A stretch of DNA of 64,000 nucleotides from Azolla pinnata. Taxonomy: Eukaryota; Streptophyta; Polypodiopsida; Salviniales; Salviniaceae. The position numbers and the translations under genes were made by a program. Every line of letters begins with the position of its first letter. Position 1 is the stretch's first letter. The DNA is taken from positions 23,396 to 87,395 of the forward strand of contig JBBBWG010011779.1 of NCBI GenBank assembly GCA_037176905.1. The letters run 5' to 3'. The notes beneath the pieces are model-generated. The model was not told the origin of the DNA. It did not search any database and worked only from the letters and a program-made list of their open reading frames with translations. Positions 38,442-49,876 of this stretch are shown piece after piece.

Positions 38442-39133
38442 ACAACAACAACAAGATCATTGCCATTGCAATTGCCATTGCCATTTCCATTGCCATTTTC
38501 ATTGCCGTTTCCATTGCCATGGAATCGAAGAGAAACGATCAAGGAGTGGAAGCGCTTACCTTCTCGGAGAGCACGATGCGGAAGTTGGGTGCAAGCCGAG
38601 ATGATGGAGCTGAGGATGGCCTTGTCAGGTAGGACACACTCGGAGAGCATCTGCTCAAAGGCATGGAAAGCTTCGATGGGGAGGCCATGGTCGGCGTACA
38701 TGGAGACGATGATGGCCCATGTGAAGGCATTGCGGAGAGCCCTGCCGCCATGGAATGTGGCAAGGGCATCTCTCACACAACCCAGCTTTCCATACATCCT
38801 GATGATGAGGTTGCAGAGAAGCTTGTCCGAATCTCGGCCCTCGAGGAGGATGAAGCTATGGAGGGCTCTTCCTTGCTGCCGACGACGGAGGAGGACGGGA
38901 ATGCCCCCCCCTTCCTCCTTGCGGAAGCGGAAGCAGCTGATTCTGCGCAAGATCGATGCGAGAGCTTCGGCATTGTAACCATGGCCAGCAGTTGAAGATG
39001 CTTCACCTTCTTCTTCACCAACACCTCTTCCTCTTCGACTCGATGCTGCTCCATATCCGTGGGCATGGCGCCTGTGGCCAAGGGATGATGATGGCAGGAA
39101 CCTTCTCAGGCCATAGCCCAGCAACAACAACAT
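36590..39133 (-). CDS. Pentatricopeptide repeat protein, PLS class, with microsatellite-encoded loop and truncated E motif
   Basis: One uninterrupted exon encodes 847 residues. The basic, Ser/Gly-rich N-terminus is a plausible organelle presequence. PPR units run from about residue 65 to the end, with signatures such as RALHSFI, MYGKLG, NLYAKCGS, SWNAMM, GLVAMYGKCGS and LLSAFRHGG. Like the first PPR protein of the window, it stops just after YVLLSNIYA, so the E motif is incomplete and E2 and DYW are missing. At about residues 205-245 the short turn normally joining two helices is replaced by a GN-rich stretch, four Val and a run of twelve Asp, encoded by GGCAAT-type and GTT/GAT triplet repeats. 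The reading frame is kept. The role is presumably RNA binding in mitochondria or plastids. The final residues (VEPQAPAA) do not resemble an E motif and sit next to a local duplication. A recent pseudogene cannot be excluded, but there is no stop or frameshift. Confidence 0.9.
38398..38522 (-). repeat. In-frame (GAT)n/(GTT)n and (GGCAAT)n microsatellites inside the PPR gene
   Basis: On the plus strand this reads a run of ATC triplets, then ACAAC triplets, then CCATTG-type hexamers. On the coding strand it encodes repeated Gly-Asn, Val and Asp. Both repeats have periods divisible by three, so length changes keep the frame. Confidence 0.95.
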
Positions 39134-39259
39134 GCATTACTGTGTGATTTCAGAGAACCCACTACTTTCTGCCACATTTCTGCTCACTTCCATCCAGGAC
39201 CGGAAAGCATTGCTCTCATGCCGTGAAGATCCAGACCCAAAAAAAAAAACCCCATCTCC

Positions 39260-39640
39260 GAAGAGAACCGCCCACAAACAGATGGTGAAGAAATCAGCAG
39301 ACGCATATCCTCGGATGTAAAGGAAATTCGCCCACAAACAAAGACGGTGACGGAAACCACCGGACCTCTTCAGGTCGATTCATTCCTCGCATGTAAACGA
39401 AAATCGCCCACAAACAAAGAAAGGGAAGAAAAAACAAACAGAGTTGAAGAAATCACCAGAGCTCTTGAGATCAATCAATTTCCTCACATGTACAGGAAAA
39501 TCACAAAGAAAAGGGAAGAAATTCTTCACAGGTAAAGGAAAATCACAAAGAAAAGGGAAGAAAAACAAACAGAGTTGGAAGAAATCACCATACCTCGCGA
39601 AGCAAATCGCCCACAAACAACCCAAAAAAAGATGTTGTGA
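39260..39640. repeat. Degenerate interspersed/tandem repeat upstream of the second PPR gene
   Basis: The motif CGCCCACAAACA recurs near 39268, 39330, 39406 and 39609, and the segment GGAAAATCACAAAGAAAAGG occurs twice (about 39495 and 39537). GAAGAAATCACCA-type segments lie between. Unit length is about 40-75 bases and irregular. The array starts about 130 bases upstream of the PPR start codon. Confidence 0.75.
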
Positions 39641-40794
39641 AGAGATCACCAAAACCCCTTAGAGGAGAGAGGGAAGAAAAATTGCACTAAAAGATGGTGA
39701 AGAAGTCACCCAGGACCATGGGTTCAATTCCTTATGGATTGAGCAAATGCGGGTTTGGGCTCCCAAAAACTTAAGTTTGGCTGATAAAACTGCTTTGAAC
39801 ATTCTTCACCGACTCTTCCACAATCCTGCTCTCTCAGCCATCTCCACTTTGCTTCAATGCTTGGTAAGAGGCTTCCCAGCTCTCATCAATCTTTTGCATC
39901 CACCGCGTTCAAGAAATGTATGTACCTTACATTCTTCTAGAAGTGTTTGATTACCTCAAAGCCACTAAACAACCAGATGCCATCTTCAAATCATCGAACA
40001 AATCATCAAGTTTTCTTACTAGAGGCCGGGTTCAGTACAATACTACCCCCAAAAATCTGTTATGGAACCTATATGAATGAGCTGAAAGATTTAGATAGCA
40101 TCTTTCTCCAAACAGTTTTAATAGAAGCATGAGCAGATTGGAGTTCTAAGAAAGCAAGTCTATTACTAGATATTTCCACTATGTGTTGGGGTCCAAACTT
40201 CGGATCCCAATAGAAAAAACATGGTGAGCTTTCTTCAAAATGTGAATAGGCTGAAAACACTGGAGGAGACAGACAATGAAAGAATGTTGTCCATACGGAA
40301 GATCTTAGAAACCTCATGGAGTTGTCTTCATTTTGGGATCTAAGGCATCTTTAAGATTACAACAGTGCTTGTTACAATTCCACGGGTCATTTTCATTTAC
40401 AAAACCAAAACTTACGAAAAGCTTATGTTACAAGCATCTAAAACCATGCATAGGTGATTCCATCACAAGAATCTAAAGGAACCAGGGTATGCAGAATTTC
40501 CCAACACCATTGTGTGTACACAGAGGGAATATTTTCACTCTCAAACCGCCCCATCTGAACTTGCAATCCAATCCATTCATATGAATTAAGCTTCAGCTCA
40601 AATTCCATCTCCCGATGTCAATTGTCATTTGTCAATTAGCTCACAACTGCCACACCTGACCATGTACAAGTTGTCAGCGTACGTGTCTGATCCAGTGTAA
40701 TTGTCAGAGGTCATCTGAAGCCTCAACTATCGAATCTCACCATTGAAATCTTGCAATGTTATCAAACTGATCCCCAATTATCAACTGCCAAGTA
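39641..40794. other. Intergenic region, 3' flank of the RUNKEL-like gene
   Basis: Unique-looking AT-rich sequence. The part next to 40794 is presumably the RUNKEL-like 3' UTR. No gene, RNA or mobile element was recognised. Confidence 0.6.
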
Positions 40795-43700
40795 TCAGCT
40801 CTGACCAAGGATAGCTTGCAACTCGAGCAATGAATCAGATGCAGCATCAGCCACTGCTTGCACATTGGAATTCTTGAATCTGGAAACAATAGATATTAAT
40901 GCTGAGGCATCTGGACCTGAAAGATGTCGAAATGAGTGCGGGTTCGAGTACTGCCCTGCCCTGCATTCTCTACAAACTGCACTAAAAGTTAGTAGCAATC
41001 GCTCCTGCATTGTTGAAGCAGACTTTCCACCCTGAGACTTAGAACAACGCTCTAACACATTTCTGAAGAGTGAAAATCTTAATGCTACCTCTGGAGCTGC
41101 AGCTTTCGGAATTACCTTCACGAGTAGATACAAGCATTCTGAGGCAACTTCTGCTACCTGAACCTCATTCCTGCAGCAAAGCTCCAAGAACACATTCATG
41201 TAGCTCACAAACTCCCCAGCATCCTTTATTTCATCAACCGAGCAACGTGCAAGAAGCGATTTGCACAATGACAGCGATGGTTCCAAAAAATCTTCCATAT
41301 CCCTTCCATGCACAAACTCTACCAAGGCACCCACTTTTCCACATATCCCAAGCTCTGAAAGCGAACTTGTTTTGACTTCAGGTGCTGATGCCAGGAACAG
41401 GCACAACCTCACACTGTGAAGGTTGACAGTTGAGAAATCATCACGAAGAAAATCAAAGAATTGGGATAACAGCTTCAAGCCAAGTATGTCCTCGATCCCA
41501 ATACATTTGATATCAAGCAGCATCATTAGAGTTTTTTGGGCATACATGGGAATTGGATCATCATCATCCAAGAGACTCGAATAGTAAGGCAGAAACTGTT
41601 CCCTTGCAATCATTCTCAAATCCTTATGACTAGCTGACCCATTGCTGTTTTTGTTCAGATCCTCTTCAGGTGGATTTGCAATGTTGTCCAGATAGACTAC
41701 AAGCACGTCAAAGAAGGTCTTTAAGCACAAAAACCGGGTATCTCCGGAGCTCTTCTTCCTGTATAAGATGGCAAGCCTAGGGAGAACTTCATGGAAGAAC
41801 ACATCTGGATGTGCAAGAGGAATCGAAGATTGCTGGCTGAAGACCTCGAAAATCCTGAGAAGAGTTGATTGAAACTCATCTAAACCCTGTAACATAAACA
41901 AAAATGCATCATATCGAAAGAAAGAATTGGTAAGTTTAAGCCCTACACATTGATATCATGCTCAAAGAAAATACTTACAGGGAATGAAGCAGTTTGTGAA
42001 ATGCTCAAAAAACTGGCAAGTAGTTTAAGAATTCTGCCATTCACGATTTTCTCCCTGAAGACTGGGCTCTCGAACAGGTGCAGAATGATTGGAAAGAGGG
42101 ATAGACTATTTCTGACTTGGCTTTTGCCAGATTGAGGTGTAAGTCGCTTGCCACTTACTGCAGGTTGCTGCACATCAGACCCTATGCTGTCCAAGATATT
42201 AGGTACAATGTCCACAATCGTCTGCACAAGCGCATCTAAGCATTGCTTCACATAACACTCTTTTTCCTTCAACAACCGCTCACTGACAGCTAAGAGTTTT
42301 CCACTACAAAGAGAAGTCAACCACCTGCGGTTAACCTTGCATAATAAAGCTGCACATACTATTGACTTGCCTCGTAAAACCTCTGTACTTTGCTCCAGCA
42401 TTGTCAGAAGATTAGAAACCAGTGACTTATCCTCTAACAGTGGGGATAGATGTTTCGAGATAGTCATTGAGGTGGTTCCCATCAGAAAGATGTTTAACAA
42501 ATTGATATTCACTTGCTGCTCCTTTAGATTAGGCTTTGCTAATCCCATAGACAGCTCTTTAAGGCTCAATTTCTCAAGGACGAAGGGTACGTTAGAAGAT
42601 CCAAATCTAAGAAGACGCACTAGACATGATCCTGCAGATAAACGAAGGCTTTCTTGCTTCCCAGAAGCCTTAAAAATGTAACAAAGATTCTCAAGTACTC
42701 CATGGTTGGTAAATCGAGCTGCCCATTCCCCACCTTGGCTTGATATGTTCTCGATTGTTTTGAGAGCATAATGTTGAGTAGGATCATCCTCACCCTTTCT
42801 GAGGATAGAAGAAACTAATGCAATCAATGCATTGGGGACCTGTCAAAAATACCAAAAGAAATAATTAAATGTTATAGGAAAAAGAAAGGAAAGAAACAAC
42901 GATGAGACAGGCCAAAGGAAAGATGTTCTTAAGAACTCCATACCTGCCAAGAAGAAGAAGATTTTCCGTCTTTCGAACTTGTATCACTTCCATTCACAGA
43001 CCTTGGCGAGCTATCATTTTGTGTTGCTATATAGAACAGCAACTCTCCTAGTGTTGCCATGGAGCATCGTCTTACTTTGTCTTGCTTGTCACGTAAACCT
43101 TGACTCAAGACCGCAATAATTCCAGTGCTTGCAAGCTCCTCTTCTATCAATGTTGCATAACGGATCAGCAGGCCCATTGCATATATCACTTGAATCCGTA
43201 AAGCAGGAATCTTTGATGTGCGCAGCATTTTTACAAGCATTTGCATTGCTGGACCGTTGATGAGGATATTTGCACTCTCAGCATTTGCACACACAGTTTC
43301 CAGATACTTAAGAGTATTCAATTTCTCATTTAGTGCACTGCTACCACTGATGCTCACCACAATTTTGTTTACAAAACTTTCCATTTCCTCAGCTGAGAGC
43401 TTTACAAAGTCTGAGGGTGTGATGGGATCACAAGGTAGAGAACGCAAGTCATAGCCAGGCTCTGCAAGCTTATCAATTTTTTTATAAAGCATAATAGGCC
43501 GCACAGATAGATCAGAAGGATGCCAGAGAGCTTGAGAGATAATAAGAGAGGTTTTAAGTTGCTCTCCATTACCATGGGCAGGAGAATTCATTGCCAGCTT
43601 TTTCTGATCAGAATGTATTTGTGTTCTCTGTACTCTCCTTGGTAAACCAACACCAGGAGGCGTAGCTGCAACTTCCAATCTAGCAACAGCAGCTTGGATC

Positions 43701-46700
43701 TTTTCAGTATCGCCCTTTCCAGAGTCAACCTCATTTGCACCATTTCTATCAGACACGTTAGCTGGTGGTGCTTGTATATCACAAGGCTGCTCTTTAACAC
43801 TGTTGCAAGAACTAGGTTTTTCATTACCAGCACCAAGAGAATCTCGACATGCTGAAACATCTGACACCTCATCATCATCATTTGAATCACCATCTGTTTG
43901 CTCAGCAAAATCCAGCTCCAAGTCATTGTTTTCAATTGTCACATCTTCATCGTTCACATAGGCATTCTGACCATGCTGACGATAATTACCACCTTCAGTC
44001 TCTCTCTGTAGATTGGTTTTCACAATTTTCGATAATCTCAAGAGATTTACACCACGGTTCTTCAGCATTAAATCTTCCTTCAAAGGTGTCGGGCTCCTTG
44101 CGTTGGTTGGCCGGCCAGAGTTAGTTTGCTTTGATGATGGAATGTTTTCACATGCCTCCACCTCTCTAGTTGAGGCTATTGATGGTTTCTTAAGTCCTGA
44201 ATGTGAATCCAATTTTCTCATAGGCTTTTCAACAGGAGTGCCATTATCTTGGTTCAAACTCTTTGAGTTGGCACTGGAGGTTTTGTGTGGTATAGCATTA
44301 GCATTGTCTCCAGCAAGATTGATCTGCTGTAAAAGACGAAGAAAAGCTGGCTGGGGAGGCAGAGTTAAATTTTTCATTTCAACTCTCCAAAATGGATGGT
44401 CACAAACATCAGGCCATTGCAGACGCTTAGCAGGATCTTTTATCAGCAAAGACATAACGAGGTCTTCAAAATTTTTGGTAGGGTTGCCCTGTAGATGAGG
44501 AGTCGGATCAGACAAAATTGAGTTTACAAGTTGTGTGAAACTGTTGGACACAAAAGGAGGCCTTCCAGCAAAGCACTCGTATAACACGCATCCAAGTGCC
44601 CAAAGATCTGATGCAAAAGAATGTACACCTCCATCTTGGAAAAGTTCTGGTGCCATGTAACATGGTGTGCCCCTTTTTGCCTGAGGTAACTGAGATATGG
44701 AAGGCAAAGATTTTAAAATCGAAACCCAAAACCTAATCCTTCATTAAGCCATAAAAATAAGCTTATAAATAATAGGAAAGTTCCGCTAGTAAAAATGGAA
44801 TAAGTTCATTATGCTAATTAGCAAATGCGCTGTTACCAGGTATGATTAGCACACACGTCAGTTCACGGCATGAATTTAACCCATGCATTTGGGAGTCCAC
44901 AAAGAACAGCATACATATACAAATGTACTAGTGGAACCTAATAGTAAGTAAGTATGCACCCCCAGATGCATAATATTTTACATCAGATATACCTGTTGAA
45001 CTGAGCTTTTGGAGATGTCACTAAGACGCCTTGCCAAACCGAAATCACATAGCTGCCACCAATAAGAATTTAATATTCTTTTGACATTTTTAACTGTTAC
45101 TGATTCTGTGAAATGTGTTCGAGTTCTTACCTTCAGACGACCATTTTCATCCAGTAATATATTTGATGGCTTGAGATCGCAATATACAACTCCTTTGGAG
45201 TGCAAAAATCTAAACAAATATGAGAACACCACCCTGAAACTACAAGAAATATTAACTTGGAAGAGAGAAGTTGTAGATTTTTATGAAATATTACTGCAAA
45301 GCATGGACTAGATCTCGTGCAAAATCATGAATTGATTCCTCAGGCAACTTAGAATCCTGCAGCATAAGATATATGTACAGTGAGGATTCTGCATCAGGAA
45401 GAAAACCATGCGACAAGGAAACAAAGCAAGATTTCTTTATTATCAACATAGATACATCTGCCAAAGTTTTCAAAACCAGTTTAATTGTAGCAAAAGTTCT
45501 TCAAATGTTAAGGTTGGAAAAAGCACACACATCTCAGTTAGGATTTTGCCAAAGAAATAGCAAATAAGTGTTAGAGAATCAAATTATATAATGCAATGAC
45601 ACTAGGTATCATATCCTTGCACAGAAGTTTCATCACTCACTTCAAATAACTACCAATATATCTTTAGAAAGACCAGAATAATACAGCTGATGTGTAAGTA
45701 CACAGCAATACCACTCCCTGAACACAATGAAGCATATTGCTACATAATATCTTGCACGATGTAAACATGTAATCATTAGCACGGTATATGTTTTAGAAGA
45801 TTCTGTTGTTTAGGTAGGGTGCATGAGTTCAAAAGGCTTTTCTGTTAGAGATTGGTGATGTGAGAGTGGTGAATTGCATCTCTATACTGCCAAAGCCAGC
45901 ATTCAGGAGGCCTTTGTGCAATGAATTATGTGGCAATGGAAAAGGCACAACCAGCATTTGGCCAGGATTGAGGATAAAATATGCACTGAGAACTTCTGGT
46001 AAAGAATCATGAACGACATCCCACAAGTCACAAAACCCAATTTTCATTCATACAATTTATCTGTAAGATCCAAATGAGAATTCCAGATCAAATTTTGATG
46101 GTTACGCAGCCAAATATTTGAGTTTTTTCATCTTAACATTAAACAAACCTCGTACATTACTATCAATGGAAACACTGACCTTGCCTAAATTCGTACATTA
46201 GGGTGTGACACAAATTTTGATCCACAGAATGATGATTGTAAGAACATTATAAAATTTCCTGTGATAGAATAAAATAATGTGGCCTTCACAGACAAACCTG
46301 TTTTAACAGTGTTAGAAGATCCCCTCCAACACAGTACTCCAAAACAAGCCACAAGTGTGCCGATGTTTCATACCTAAGGAATAAGTAATTTCAGAGCTAA
46401 AAAATAGCATTGTTTAGATAGGAATGTTGCCAGAAACTTCAAGAAGGCAAGTTTCCAGACTTTAGAAAAAACCAACTTCGTGACGAAATTGCTATATGAC
46501 AAAAAAATGTAGGTAGCATAATCCAAGAACAGAGAGTTTCACCATGCATAGAATTTGAGCACATTTGGATGATCCAAGGAATGGAGTGTTCGAACCTGTA
46601 AGGAAGCACCATAAAGTAAGGACGTGAAGAAAAATTTCTGTGCACTGGAGATAAACGGTTACTGTTGAAGAAACACTAACGTTAATGTGCACATTATCAG

Positions 46701-47901
46701 TTCACTAATTGAAGCGGTTTAGGGTTCAGGGCTTAGGCAGTAATAAAACATTTTTTAACTTTCCTGATATTGAATGCTATATAACTTGTTTTCTAACCCA
46801 AATGCAACATAGACTCTAGATTTTATTTAGCAAGCACAGAATAAATATATGCCTGCATCGTTACGTTTATAAAAAATCTCGAAAAGCTCAAAACTTTTCA
46901 GGCATATTCAACCATGTGAGCTGCCCATGCTTGGTTATCGCATGGAAGTTACAAGATTGTGAGTCGGATTGAACCAATAACCTCAAAACATACCAGAATC
47001 TGGACGTCCTAGATTAAAACCTTACAGCTAACATTATACCAAATTAATTCCTCAACCCAATTCAGCTAAATTAGCATACGATTAGACCTCCTGGAGATGG
47101 ACACTTAGAAAAATGCATCAACCCATAAGGCTAATCACCGTTTTATTAATTCATCAAATACAAGAACCACATTTGGATGGGGTCTTTCTCTAGGGATTCA
47201 AATATAAATATCATGGAGAAAGACTATGCTCAAATATAGACGTCATGAATAATTTACCATATGAAAATGCATGGATATATTGATTGTCCCTTTTTAACAG
47301 ATCGCATGCAATTGAATAGATCTACTGATCATTTTTTCACTGAATTCGGATAATGTTCCATGCTTAGCAACTCAAATTCGTGGAAACTCACCGTATTTTT
47401 AATAATGCATTAGGTCACACGTTAACAAAACGGTAAATACGTGTTGGGAATTTGAACCAATAACCCTAAAAGAAACATTTTACATGCTTCCATTCTCCAG
47501 TTAGAACAGATTTACCATATTGGAAAAATGCATCTACCCTGTGTTTAACTTCGAGAAGGATTCAGCCCAGATAATCCAATTTGAGAACAGAATGAATAAC
47601 CATGAAGTATTAGAATTTTCTCAGATAAGACAGATTCGAACTCACTTCTTGTAAAACTCGGTTTTTCTGACTCTTGTCCACGCTCTTGATTGCATAATAC
47701 TCAATCGTCTTTTTCTTTCTACCTTTATAAACTGTCTGCAGGAAACCAAAAACAAAAAGCAATGCAGAGAGAATGAGAAGTAGGGCGTGCAAGCCAGTAA
47801 ACCGAGAGCTGAACGCCCAGAATATGCATATGTGCTTCTATTGTTTTCTGTACCGAATGCTTGCCACGCCCAATAGCTTCGTAGATATGGTACTGATTCA
47901 T
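40795..47901 (-). CDS. RUK: RUNKEL-like protein kinase with long helical-repeat C-terminal half
   Basis: Ten exons, high to low: 47854-47901, 47646-47735, 46543-46595, 46298-46373, 45295-45356, 45131-45209, 44993-45052, 42944-44680, 41979-42839 and 40795-41886, giving about 1385 residues, close to Arabidopsis RUNKEL. The first residues, MNQYHIYEAIGRGKHSTVYKG, are nearly identical to that protein. Kinase motifs are the ATP lysine in YYAIKS (K33), YCDLKPSN in place of the usual HRD loop, CDFGLAR and MAPEL. An acidic, low-complexity linker and then a long leucine-rich helical part of ARM/HEAT character follow. RUNKEL binds microtubules and organises the phragmoplast in cytokinesis. The His-Arg to Tyr-Cys change in the catalytic loop keeps the aspartate and is shared with RUNKEL proteins as I recall them. 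Seven small exons encode the kinase half and three large ones the rest. Intron 2 (about 1 kb) and the 0.9-kb intron after the YCVGGDL exon hold nothing recognisable. Confidence 0.94.
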
Positions 47902-48167
47902 TGATAAAAGGAGGGCCTTGTTGTGAATAGGGCTAGGGTTTGGGTTAGGGTTTGGGTTCCTGGGATCAGGAGAACACAGATATGAGAGGAACCCAAGTGT
48001 GGGAAGGATGAGAGACGATTTGGGTAGCGACGGAAATGCGATTTAGACCTTCGGCGCAGATGTGGGCGGGAGCGTCTTCTCTGCGTGAGAGAGAACCCTG
48101 TATTTTTGAAATATGAACACCAGTTTACAAATGTAGCCTTGTATGTATGAGAAACCTCAAAGCCTAT
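47902..48167 (-). promoter_or_regulatory. 5' leader of the RUNKEL-like gene with telo-box cluster
   Basis: Within about 60 bases upstream of the start codon (about 47928-47960) lie consecutive CTAGGGTTT, TTAGGGTTT and GGGTTTGGG motifs, the reverse complement of the AAACCCTA telo-box on the gene's strand. This region also serves the divergently transcribed FIS1 gene about 2 kb away. Confidence 0.5.
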
Positions 48168-48658
48168 GAATGTATGCGTATGTAAGCATGTATGTACATG
48201 AATGTATGTGCATGCATCTATCTCTATGCATGTACATGATGCATTAGACATGTGTTTGTGTATGTATGTATGTGTGTGCGTATATGCATGTATGTGTGCA
48301 TGCATATGTATGTATGGATGCATGCATGTGTGTGTATGTATGTATGTATGAATGTATGCATGTGTGCATGTATGTATGTATGTATGCATGTGTGCATGTA
48401 TGTATGTATGTATGTATGCATGTGTGTATGTATGTATGCATGCATGTGTGCATGTGTGTATGTATGTATTTCTATATGTATTTGTGTATGTATGTATGTA
48501 TGCATGTGTGTCTGTGTGTATGTATGTATTTCTGTATGTATTTGTGTATGTATTGGTGTACGTATTTGTGTATGTATTGGTGTATGTATTTGTGTATGTA
48601 TTGGTGTACGTATTTGTGTATGTATTGGTGTACGTATTTGTGTATATATGTATGTATA
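48168..48658. repeat. TATG/CATG tetranucleotide array
   Basis: About 0.5 kb of TATG, CATG and TGTG units, with a roughly 20-base higher-order unit (GTATTGGTGTACGTATTTGT) repeating at 48545-48645. Long open frames on both strands encode only Tyr/Val/Cys/Met or His/Tyr/Thr/Ile repeats. Confidence 0.95.
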
Positions 48659-49424
48659 ATAACTTCAAGAGAAGCATGATGGCTACATGAAGCTTTTACT
48701 TGGAAAAACGAGGCGAGGGCTGAATAGCTTTCACCTGCTCGAGGATTCGCATCTGACTTGAATCCTCGTCGATTATGATCGTTCTTTGATGGTAATATTG
48801 ATCGGTTTGTTATATTAGGGGATCGGAATCGGTGATAGCTTGGTATGGGCTGAAACTGAACCAAAAAAATGCCACGATGGTCTCTCGATTCGGTTTCAAT
48901 CCGTCTCGCCCCCGACGATTTGGTTTAAACATAACCAATCAATGATAAACACCTTTCGATGGCTCAGATGGTTTCGTTGGCAATGGGTTTCGACCGAAAC
49001 TTGGTTCGACGATTTCCTTCAATTCAGACACAAAGCATGCTATATTTCGATGTGCAGAGCTCGTCGGAACGCGATCTCTGTGTTTAGCTCGAATCTTTGC
49101 TGATGAACTCTCGTATTCTTGGAACTTGTCGGGGATCAGGAGAGCTAAAATCGGGTTATCATCAAAGTGAGAAACACACGATGGTGAACGCGATCGATTC
49201 ACGCTCCCTTTTCAACCCTGCATATTCGCTGAGATGTTCCCGGAAATTTCGACAAATAAGAAACCGTTTCTCGAGCTCAAACTAACTATATACGGCATAA
49301 CACCCAAATACGCGAGATAATCGAACGCGTCGGTCTTCCTGTTACGAAAAAAAAAATAGAAAATCATGCACATCTGAACTCCTCTCAACTCGACACAATG
49401 CAAATAGAATGTAGATGCATCCCA
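48659..49424. other. Intergenic region between RUNKEL-like and FIS1 genes
   Basis: Unique sequence of mixed composition between two microsatellites. No domain-bearing open frame, RNA gene or mobile element was seen. Confidence 0.55.
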
Positions 49425-49425
49425 T

Positions 49426-49488
<63 letters not shown>
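49425..49488. repeat. (CA)n (TA)n (TATG)n compound microsatellite
   Basis: Consecutive runs of CA, TA and TATG units, about 0.4 kb upstream of the FIS1 start. Confidence 0.95.
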
Positions 49489-49663
49489 CGGTAATGAGAT
49501 TAACTCTTGTATCTCGAATGACTTTGGATCGATTCCGGAATCGTTTTATCGCTATCTCTTCGATGATATCAGATCTCTCAGTCTCTCTCTCTCTCTCTCT
49601 TTATACTTGATCAAATTAAGGCTTTCCTATTTGTTTGATAACACTTCCTTCTTTCTTCCTCTT

Positions 49664-49744
49664 TCTTCTTCTTCTTCTTCTTCTTCTTCTTCTTCTTCTT
49701 CTTCTTCTTCAGGGGCATCCTTCGCAATTAACCAAAAGTCCCAG

Positions 49745-49775
<31 letters not shown>

Positions 49776-49805
49776 CTTCTTCCTTCTTCCTCCTTCTTCT
49801 TCCTT
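49664..49805 (+). promoter_or_regulatory. Twin (TTC)n tracts in the FIS1 5' leader
   Basis: Two blocks of TTC triplets (about 49664-49710 and 49746-49800) flank a short unique sequence that contains CAG after the first block. They lie 70-210 bases upstream of the FIS1 ATG. A regulatory effect is inferred only from position. Confidence 0.7.
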
Positions 49806-49876
49806 CGTTCTGTCGTATCTTCCTCTCGATTCTCGCCATCGCTGCTTCCTTCCTGTTCCCCTCCCCGCCCCCCAGA

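Noticed and set aside
47898-48690. Frames of 90-260 codons rich in Tyr/Val/Cys or His/Thr/Ile
   Set aside because: They translate the TATG tetranucleotide array and overlap the RUNKEL-like start.
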